This document shows positions 1-5,106 of a DNA stretch of 5,106 nucleotides, piece after piece. Position 1 is the stretch's first letter. Every line of letters begins with the position of its first letter. The DNA is from Desulfobacterales bacterium (GTDB taxonomy: Bacteria; Desulfobacterota; Desulfobacteria; Desulfobacterales; Desulfosalsimonadaceae), in assembly GCA_018399455.1 (NCBI GenBank), contig JAGYOT010000175.1, positions 1 to 5,106 of the forward strand, written 5' to 3'. The notes under the pieces were generated by a model. The model saw only the letters and a list, made by a program, of their open reading frames with translations, searched no databases and had not been told where the DNA came from. The position numbers were made by a program, and so were the translations under genes.

Positions 1-1414
1 CTTGAGCCGTACAGGTACCTACATTCTGAACCGCAAGTTCCAGCCTGACCTTAGCTGCTTCAGAAGGATTGGTGCTGACCGCCTCGGACCATTCAACCGC
101 TTTCGACATCTCTCCAGAAGTGGATATGGCCGTTGATCGGGTGTGAGTCGTTGAATGGCTTTCCCCATAACTGGCATTTACCCCTCCCCCAAAGTTATCA
201 AGGCTGGCATTGAATTCCATGCCAACATCCCAGTGCCACTCATCTGTTGTAGCGGTTGAATTCTCGAGGGTGACGGCCCAACCTCTAGCGTCAGTATGGA
301 CCGTACCGTCTGTTTCAGTAATGGTCGAATTGAGCACCACGTCATAATCGGTCAAATTGACAATGAAATTCGGAAACGCCGCTACCATGGGATCGTCTCC
401 GGGGCTTGCACAGGTCTCATCCATGTTAGTACCGGTTACTTCCAACTTGTCAGAATACTGATCCTGATCGGTACTCCACTGGTCGGGGTTGGTTTTATAA
501 TACGTTTCTGTTATGTCCTCATCCCATGGATAGAATAGGTATTCTTGGCCTGCTTCATAAACAAAACCATAAAACTCGAGGTAGTCGGGTATGTCATCCC
601 CGTCGCTATCTAAGTTGCGGCCATCATTCTTCCCATCATCGTCGTCATCGTTGTCAAGGGCAGCTATCTTGCCGTCACTGTCCTTATCCGGTACAGGCAG
701 GTCCAAAACATCGTCCGGGAAAACCTCCCGATAATCATTGTAACCGTCCTTATCAGAGTCCCAATGCAGAGGATTGCTCCCCAGGTAGAGTTCAACATTG
801 TCGTAGAGGCCATCGTTGTCAGAATCAGTTGGCCCATCTTCAGAATATAACGCCAGATAATCATTGTCTTCATCAAGTTCCTCAAGATACATGAGCTCAG
901 CAGCTGCCTGCAGACTAAAGGAACCGCTTTCGGCCATGGCGGTATCCGGGTTTGCCGAATCTAGGAACCGGAGTTTGCAGGCATCACTCAGTTCATCAGG
1001 ATCATGAAATGGCACTGGCACCCATACGTAGACGCCATCGTTTGGCGTTGCCCTGGCTACTTTATACTTCTCTGGCCAGGTTGCGCCGTCATCTGTGGAC
1101 AATTCTATATCGATGGTTTCAACACCTGACTGTGAAGATCCTTCCCAGGTAATCCAGTACCAGCTGCCGGCAGTTAATACCTCTCCCTCTGCCGGAGCCG
1201 TAATCTCCAGTTGCGAACGGGCAGCAGCGGCAGCCAACATGGGCGGTATGCTAAGCAACATATCGTCGTCATCATCCGCGTGGGCCAGAGCCGCCTGTTC
1301 GGGTTCAGCAGCCCAGTAGATTGTCTGTGCAGCCAGGGTAAAGAAAAAAACGCCCAAGATCACCGCCGTGACTCCGAATAACCTCAGCAATCTCTTAGAA
1401 CCATGTGCCATCAT
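1..1414 (-). CDS. Exported PA-like (binary toxin B family) calcium-binding protein, 3' end cut by window edge
   Basis: An open frame of 471 codons runs from ATG 1414 to the window edge without a stop. Residues 1-46 look like a signal peptide: K7, R8, R11, a hydrophobic stretch at about 9-29, and a possible AHA cleavage site at 44-46. Residues 69-168 resemble the Kre9/KNH-like Ig domain (ITAP..GEVLTAGS start, DGVYVWVPVP, SGSFSL end). Residues 197-280 carry DxDxDGxxDxxE calcium motifs at 197, 219 and 269, with acidic repeats between. Residues 269-471 align, from memory, with anthrax protective antigen from its calcium site into the pore domain. Matched pieces are DSDGDDIPDYLE, NPDQWST, QYSDKLEVTG, DPMVAAFP, FGGGVNASYG and VRLELAVQNVGT. 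The expected role is a secreted or surface pore/translocation protein; its partner is unknown. There is no PA14 domain and no furin-like basic cluster. Cysteines occur at 146, 335 and 468. ATG 1414 is the first start after an in-frame TAA and has a good ribosome binding site; a second ATG follows at 1411. The family call is strong, the function is inferred. Confidence 0.85.
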   Translation of the reverse strand, partial: MMAHGSKRLLRLFGVTAVILGVFFFTLAAQTIYWAAEPEQAALAHADDDDDMLLSIPPMLAAAAARSQLEITAPAEGEVLTAGSWYWITWEGSSQSGVETIDIELSTDDGATWPEKYKVARATPNDGVYVWVPVPFHDPDELSDACKLRFLDSANPDTAMAESGSFSLQAAAELMYLEELDEDNDYLALYSEDGPTDSDNDGLYDNVELYLGSNPLHWDSDKDGYNDYREVFPDDVLDLPVPDKDSDGKIAALDNDDDDDGKNDGRNLDSDGDDIPDYLEFYGFVYEAGQEYLFYPWDEDITETYYKTNPDQWSTDQDQYSDKLEVTGTNMDETCASPGDDPMVAAFPNFIVNLTDYDVVLNSTITETDGTVHTDARGWAVTLENSTATTDEWHWDVGMEFNASLDNFGGGVNASYGESHSTTHTRSTAISTSGEMSKAVEWSEAVSTNPSEAAKVRLELAVQNVGTCTAQ

Positions 1415-1416
1415 TG

Positions 1417-1424
1417 CCCCCTTC
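1417..1424 (-). promoter_or_regulatory. Ribosome binding site of the PA-like gene
   Basis: The minus strand reads GAAGGGGG followed by CA and then ATG ATG. The GAAGG core lies 5 bases before the first ATG, and the AGGGGG part lies 5 bases before the second. Either ATG can be the start; they differ by one residue. The site follows the T9 tract of the terminator-like hairpin almost directly, so translation depends on transcription passing that hairpin. Confidence 0.75.
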
Positions 1425-1429
1425 TTTTG

Positions 1430-1466
1430 AAAAAAAAAGCCGGACTCCCATTGTCGAAATGGCGGC
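1430..1466 (-). terminator. Terminator-like hairpin with T9 in the leader of the PA-like gene
   Basis: On the minus strand GCCGCCATT (1466-1458) can pair with AATGG (1452-1448) and CGGC (1442-1439) around the loop TCGAC. A 5-base bulge, GAGTC, lies on the 3' side. Nine T residues follow at once (1438-1430). It sits before the ribosome binding site of the PA-like gene, not after a gene, so it is more likely an attenuator than an end-of-operon terminator. The bulge weakens the stem, so strength is uncertain. Confidence 0.45.
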
Positions 1467-1556
1467 CAGGCTGTCTTTTATCCGAAAGAGAGGGAAAACA
1501 GAAGCCCGATCGACCGTGTGGGAGGCCCATCCTTACGGTTGGTTTGGCTTTTTCAC
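1467..1556 (-). promoter_or_regulatory. Structured leader RNA, possible attenuator or riboswitch-like aptamer domain
   Basis: Transcribed leftwards, this part of the leader can fold a helix AAGCC (1550-1546) with GGCTT (1506-1502). It encloses a hairpin CCAACC (1542-1537), GTAA tetraloop, GGATGG (1532-1527). The segment CTCCCA (1524-1519) is complementary to TGGGAG (1450-1445), inside the 3' half of the downstream terminator-like hairpin. Two exclusive folds are therefore possible. The GNRA hairpin recalls the first hairpin of GEMM-I (c-di-GMP) riboswitches, but the conserved ACGCAAAGCC core of that class is absent, so no known class is assigned. Confidence 0.35.
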
Positions 1557-1574
1557 AAATTACAGATCATTTCT

Positions 1575-1613
1575 AATATAGAATATATCAGGAAGCGTTA
1601 CACGGGCGTTACA
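1575..1613 (-). promoter_or_regulatory. Putative activator-dependent promoter of the PA-like gene with SARP-like direct repeats
   Basis: The minus strand carries TGTAACGC at 1613-1606 and again at 1602-1595, an exact 8-mer repeat with an 11-bp period. Counting the heptamer TGTAACG, the second copy ends 8 bases before TATATT (1587-1582). A second TATATT lies at 1580-1575. SARP-family activators are known to bind heptamer direct repeats spaced one helical turn apart, with the last repeat about 8 bp from the -10 box. No good -35 hexamer is visible, as expected for such promoters. Transcription would start near 1575, leaving a leader of about 160 nt. The neighbouring regulator has a SARP-type output domain, which makes it the first candidate to bind here. 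The binding itself is inference. Confidence 0.5.
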
Positions 1614-1622
1614 GATCAGGAA
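1587..1622 (-). repeat. Direct repeats TTCCTGAT bracketing the putative operator
   Basis: TTCCTGAT occurs on the minus strand at 1622-1615 and at 1594-1587, a 28-bp period, with the two TGTAACGC copies exactly between them. A further 10-mer, TGATCTGTAA, occurs at 1619-1610 and at 1569-1560, a 50-bp period spanning the predicted -10 region. These may be extra protein contact sites or a duplication of a promoter segment. Confidence 0.45.
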
Positions 1623-1772
1623 AAAAGTTGAAGCTGTTTCAAAACCCCACCTAACATGCAATAACGGTGTTGCGGTCTTCTTCGAAATGCTCACATACTT
1701 CCATGTATGCTGCGCTTTCTCATCAGACCGCGCCTTGTTCTTGGATGCGATCTGAGGTTTTGAAACGGCTTC
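1621..1772 (-). repeat. 143-bp imperfect inverted repeat (MITE/REP-like) with adjoining T6 tract
   Basis: The 19-bp arms at 1630-1648 and 1754-1772 are inverted copies with 17 matches (core GTTTCAAAACC and GGTTTTGAAAC). Nested inside, GCGGTCT (1672-1678) pairs with AGACCGC (1726-1732), and CATAC (1694-1698) pairs with GTATG (1705-1709). The interior has no useful ORF. The element begins 7 bases past the regulator stop. In the direction of transcription the last arm is followed by AAC and six T residues (1626-1621), so it could act as a long terminator hairpin and insulate the next promoter. A small non-autonomous mobile element is the alternative or additional reading. No clear target-site duplication is seen. 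Confidence 0.6.
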
Positions 1773-1779
1773 TAAGGAT

Positions 1780-4700
1780 TTATTGATTCAGGAGGGAGTT
1801 TTTTAACGCCTCGGTTTCTGCCGAGGGGCTGGTATTTATGTTTTTAACCATAATTTTTTTGCACTGCTTGTAAGCTTTCCAGGCCCCGGGTTTGTCGCCG
1901 AGGCTGTGCCTGCAGACCATGAGCCCCCGGTAAAAGGGCTCCACCAGTTCATCTGTTTTCAATCCCTTTTCATAAAGGGCAACCGCTTTTTCATATTCTT
2001 TTCTGCTCTGCCAGTGAAGCCCCAACTGTTCAACCGCCCTGACAAACCGGTGGTGAAGGTGTTGGCGCAGCGAAATGGCCATATCCTCATCAGATTGAAA
2101 AATGGGACCCTTGTACAGGTCAATGGCTTTTTGAGTGAAATCAGCCGCCTTTTGCAGCGCTTTTTCGTTTTCAGCCGATTGGCGGATTTCATCGGCGGCC
2201 GAAAGTATACGTTCGAATGCCCAGGCATCCACCCAGAGGTATGCCGGGTCAAGCGTGATGCTTCCGGAATTCAAGCAAATGGCCTCATGGTAGCCCAGTA
2301 TTTTGCGAAGCCGATGAAGGTTGGTTCTGAAATTTCCACGGGCGAGATCCCCGTCTGCATTCGGCCAGAGAAAATCAGAAAGTCTGTTTATGCTGATCTC
2401 ACGGCCACCGAGTAAAATAATCGCCTTTAGAAGCGTCAGCGGCTTTTCTTGGGCTTTTCCGGCAAGTGATATCGGCGTTCCGTCCACGATAAGGGAGAAT
2501 CTGCCCAGGGTAAATACTTTCAACGGCCATGGGAACTTCTCAATCTGAAGGGGCGGGAAGTCAGGCATCAACCTTCGACATCGGATAAGGTGCTGCACAT
2601 AATCGACTTCAATATGCTCCTCAAGCGCCTTCAAACAGAGCCGAATCATGGCATCCGGCCGCCAGTACCAGGTCGTCACATATTGTTTGGCGTTGCCGAT
2701 GGCCATTGCCTTTTGCAGCGAATGACGGGCAGCGGTTTCATCTCCGGCATCAAGGGCAAATTCAGCCTGTGTCAGATAACAGCCAAACTGAATCTGGTGG
2801 AATTCGACCCGATTGGAGATCAGCAGCGCCTTTTCAAGATATTCTCGAGCGTCATTCGGGCTGCCGGATGCGTGCCACGCAATGGCCATTCCCTGATGCC
2901 ATACGGCATCCGTCATTGGCATGCCAGACTCTGCAACATATGCTTTGGCAGACTCGCCTTCGAGCAATGCCATTGCAAAGTCCTGTTCCAGAAAGGCCTT
3001 CCACATCTTAAATATTTTGAAATAAATATAAATCCAATCAAACAGATGGGCGTATCGGGCCATCCCCCGGAGCTGTTCGTCGGCACTGTCAATATCTCCC
3101 GCGCTCAGGGCGCCGGCGACGCCATGGCCCACCACAATCGGGGATATAAGATGAATTCCGGTGGCTGCGGCCACCTCCAGGGCTTCGGCAACCATTTTGC
3201 CGCAGGCGTCAGCGTTGTTGTCTAAAAAATGGTAAAAGGCCTGCAGGTTCTTCAAACCAAGAAGCAGATAAGGGGGTGCATTCAGAGATTGGACCATCTC
3301 CTTATACATTTCAATAAAATGCCCGGCCTCGGCCAGATTGCCCGAAAAAAGCCGATGCCAGGCACATGCCACAATCACACGGAGCTTGATCTCTCCCGAA
3401 ATATTTTCCTGGAGCATTGCCTGACCCCGCTTTTCCCAGGTTTTGAATTCCGGGTGATCCGGATGTCTGAAACTCAGGGCAAAAAGTGCCGCGGCCGAGA
3501 GTTTTCCCCGGACCTCAGCAGACGGCAGGGCTTCATATTCCCGGGAAAGCCGGGTTAATTTCGGCATCCAATGGTCAAGTGGTTTAAAGCTGCCCAAAGC
3601 AAATGATATCGAATCCAGAATTCCGCACACGGAAAGACATATCCCTTCGGCATCCTCCTGCACCTCAAAAAGGGAGAATGCTTGCTCAAAAAGCGCTCCG
3701 CCCTCACCGGGATCAAGGCGATGGCGGCAGACGCCCAGCCAATAGACGGCATAGGGATGTTTGTAAAAAACTTCCTCCGGAAGGCGCCGCAGCCATTTTT
3801 CCAAGGTCTGGTTGCGCCCCTGCCTTACCAGCATTGGGGCACGGCTGAGGATTAACCGGACCACCTCATGCGGATTGCCGGATTCAAAAAACAGCTCAAT
3901 GGCAGGCTCTATCTGCCCCTCGGCTTCCAGCAGGTACGCAGCCGTTTCTTTGAGCCGCGTCATGTAATCGCCGGTAAAGGTCTGCACCGCCTGGCGCTGC
4001 AAATATTCCCGGAACAAGGGGTGATATTGATATCTCGTTTCCCTGCCCGGATATCTCTCCATAAACCATTGGTTTTGCCTGATTCTGTCCAGAATCTGCG
4101 CTGCATTCTCCGAACCGGTGAGCTTTTGCGCCATTGTGGCGCTAATGGTTGGCAACACCGATGTGTTGAGCAAAAACGCCCGGGTTTCTTCGTCTGCCGC
4201 GTCAAATATCTCACTGGTAAAATAATCAGATACTTCGCTGATCGTGAATTGGGTAAAGGTTCCGGGATCTATGGCTTCGGTCGCTGCCCGCTTTAAAAGA
4301 AGAAGCAGACCGGCCAGCCATCCGTCAACCTTTTCGTGCAGCGAATCGATAACCGCCTCAGATGGCGGGGTACGGCTCAGAAGCCTGACCAGGTCCCTGG
4401 TTTCCTGAGGCTGCAGCCGCAGCGCCGGCCATCCGATCTCGGCGAGGAGATTGCTTGCCATAGCCCTTGCCAGAATGGCGGTCGGTTCAGTTCGGCTTAA
4501 AATAAAGAGGTTTATGCCTTCGGGTATCACTGACAGGGCGTTTCGAAGAATCTCATGCAGCATACATTCGGGCGGGGCTTCCTGATAGTTGTCCAGCACA
4601 ACAACGCCCGGTTTCTCCAGGCGGTTAAACAGCTCTTCGAAAAATCGCCGGGTGAAAGTGGAAATTCCGAGTGCGTATTCCGGTGTCAGAAGGGGGAGGT

Positions 4701-5022
4701 ATTGTTCCTCCCGGGCAAGCTTTTTGCCTGCCATTGCCAGGTAATAGAAAAATGCGGCGATGTCCGAGTCGCCTTCATCGACTTGATACCAAAGGCAGGG
4801 AAGCTTGTTTTCCTCTATGTAACTGGCAATAAAGGTTGTCTTGCCTGACCCGCCCGGCCCGTATATCCACGTGGCCTGACAAGCGCGGGTTTCATCCAGC
4901 AGATGGAATAATCTTCGGCGCTGCAGAACTTTCCGGACACGGGGCCTGCTGATCTTTGCCAAAGAAATCGAGACATCGGACCGGTTCCATAAGAAGTCTT
5001 TTTGGTGGGCACTTAGAGTCAT
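1780..5022 (-). CDS. MalT-like STAND ATPase transcriptional activator with SARP-type winged helix and BTAD domain
   Basis: A cytoplasmic one-component regulator of 1080 residues that should couple ligand or protein sensing and ATP binding to transcription activation. Residues 20-345 form a MalT-type NTPase: Walker A GPGGSGKT (55-62), Walker B VVVLDNY (140-146), a sensor-like ILSRTEP (174-180), GWLAGLLLL (234-242) and the family motif HPLFREYL (334-341). Residues about 345-830 are helical, TPR-like repeats, probably the sensor and oligomerisation region. Residues 834-930 are an OmpR/SARP-type winged helix (LKVFTLGRFSL, LWPNADGD, LHRLRKILG). Residues about 931-1080 are the BTAD domain (ELVEPFYRGLM, ending in TSPSAETEAL). 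It lacks the LuxR-type HTH of classical MalT. An in-frame TAA at 5040-5038 leaves ATG 5022 as the first start; no Shine-Dalgarno is obvious before it, so translation may be weak. The next gene downstream on the same strand encodes the PA-like protein and is a plausible target. The inducing signal is unknown. Confidence 0.9.
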   Translation of the reverse strand: MTLSAHQKDFLWNRSDVSISLAKISRPRVRKVLQRRRLFHLLDETRACQATWIYGPGGSGKTTFIASYIEENKLPCLWYQVDEGDSDIAAFFYYLAMAGKKLAREEQYLPLLTPEYALGISTFTRRFFEELFNRLEKPGVVVLDNYQEAPPECMLHEILRNALSVIPEGINLFILSRTEPTAILARAMASNLLAEIGWPALRLQPQETRDLVRLLSRTPPSEAVIDSLHEKVDGWLAGLLLLLKRAATEAIDPGTFTQFTISEVSDYFTSEIFDAADEETRAFLLNTSVLPTISATMAQKLTGSENAAQILDRIRQNQWFMERYPGRETRYQYHPLFREYLQRQAVQTFTGDYMTRLKETAAYLLEAEGQIEPAIELFFESGNPHEVVRLILSRAPMLVRQGRNQTLEKWLRRLPEEVFYKHPYAVYWLGVCRHRLDPGEGGALFEQAFSLFEVQEDAEGICLSVCGILDSISFALGSFKPLDHWMPKLTRLSREYEALPSAEVRGKLSAAALFALSFRHPDHPEFKTWEKRGQAMLQENISGEIKLRVIVACAWHRLFSGNLAEAGHFIEMYKEMVQSLNAPPYLLLGLKNLQAFYHFLDNNADACGKMVAEALEVAAATGIHLISPIVVGHGVAGALSAGDIDSADEQLRGMARYAHLFDWIYIYFKIFKMWKAFLEQDFAMALLEGESAKAYVAESGMPMTDAVWHQGMAIAWHASGSPNDAREYLEKALLISNRVEFHQIQFGCYLTQAEFALDAGDETAARHSLQKAMAIGNAKQYVTTWYWRPDAMIRLCLKALEEHIEVDYVQHLIRCRRLMPDFPPLQIEKFPWPLKVFTLGRFSLIVDGTPISLAGKAQEKPLTLLKAIILLGGREISINRLSDFLWPNADGDLARGNFRTNLHRLRKILGYHEAICLNSGSITLDPAYLWVDAWAFERILSAADEIRQSAENEKALQKAADFTQKAIDLYKGPIFQSDEDMAISLRQHLHHRFVRAVEQLGLHWQSRKEYEKAVALYEKGLKTDELVEPFYRGLMVCRHSLGDKPGAWKAYKQCKKIMVKNINTSPSAETEALKNSLLNQ

Positions 5023-5043
5023 CCGAAAGCAATAACATTAGGG

Positions 5044-5062
5044 CTGGTTGAAAGACTGGTTG
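5044..5062 (-). repeat. Short direct repeat CTGGTTG upstream of the regulator
   Basis: CTGGTTG occurs on the plus strand at 5044-5050 and 5056-5062, a 12-bp period, about 22 bases before the regulator start codon. Two 7-mers roughly one helical turn apart could be an autoregulatory operator, but the repeat is short and differs from the TGTAACGC pair, so chance is quite possible. Confidence 0.25.
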
Positions 5063-5067
5063 TTAAC

Positions 5068-5106
5068 CTTGATGCTCTCGTAAAAAGTCCAATATCTGCG
5101 TTGCGC
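5068..5106. repeat. Edge of a probable dispersed palindromic repeat
   Basis: The stretch containing CTCGTAAAAAGTCCAA looks like one arm of a small inverted-repeat element of a kind I recall as frequent between genes in Desulfobacterota genomes. Only one arm lies in the window, so the palindrome cannot be confirmed. It is non-coding here and may contribute to the regulator's leader or promoter. Confidence 0.3.

Noticed and set aside
296..1319. Plus-strand open frames over the left third
   Set aside because: They lie antisense to the continuous minus-strand frame of the PA-like protein, show low-complexity His/Arg-rich translations that mirror the Asp-rich repeats, and have no recognisable domain.
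1415..1478. An upstream start for the PA-like protein
   Set aside because: The frame upstream of ATG 1414 meets a TAA about 20 codons earlier and has no ATG, GTG or TTG in between.
1501..1556. Genuine GEMM-I c-di-GMP riboswitch
   Set aside because: The AAACC plus GNRA hairpin resembles its first stem, but the conserved ACGCAAAGCC segment is missing and the closing helix is GCC/GGC in the opposite sense to the family pattern.
1630..1772. Insertion sequence with transposase
   Set aside because: Too short and without a coding frame; at most a non-autonomous palindromic element.
1906..4848. Plus-strand and alternative minus-strand frames within the regulator
   Set aside because: All overlap the 1080-residue regulator, whose domains are recognisable from end to end; the others are shadow frames.
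1..5106. tRNA, rRNA or CRISPR array
   Set aside because: No cloverleaf with conserved arms, no rRNA signature and no regularly spaced direct repeats with unique spacers were seen.

Overview
The window holds two genes, both on the minus strand, separated by an information-dense gap of about 365 bases. Protein style, base composition near 50% G+C and small palindromic repeats suggest a Gram-negative environmental bacterium, most likely of the Desulfobacterota (former Deltaproteobacteria, Desulfobacteraceae-like). That placement is inference, because no marker gene is present.

Right and centre (5022 down to 1780): a complete 1080-residue signal-responsive transcriptional activator. It has a MalT-like STAND ATPase at the N-terminus, a long helical-repeat middle, and an OmpR/SARP-type winged helix plus bacterial transcriptional activation (BTAD) domain at the C-terminus.

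Gap (1779 down to 1415): first a 143-bp imperfect inverted repeat ending in a T6 tract, probably a small mobile or palindromic repeat that also ends the regulator transcript. Next a promoter-like region with two direct TGTAACGC repeats, 11 bp apart and one short spacer upstream of a TATATT -10 box, which is the geometry described for SARP-family operators. Then a leader of about 160 nt that can fold into a GNRA-capped hairpin domain and, just before the ribosome binding site, a terminator-like hairpin with T9. The two halves can also pair with each other, which suggests transcription attenuation.

Left (1414 to the window edge): the first 471 codons of an exported protein that runs off the window. 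It has a signal sequence, a Kre9/KNH-like Ig-fold domain, several DxDxDGxxD calcium repeats, and then a stretch that I align from memory to anthrax protective antigen (PA) and other binary-toxin B components. The double-calcium site and the start of the pore-forming domain are recognisable.

Reading the parts together (inference): the regulator may switch on the PA-like gene next to it through the SARP-like repeats, with a second control layer in the leader RNA. A PA-family translocation pore in such a host, without the PA14 domain or furin site and with its own regulatory module, is the most interesting content. Whether an enzymatic partner lies beyond the left edge cannot be seen. Bases 5023-5106 hold only a short leader for the regulator and the edge of another repeat.
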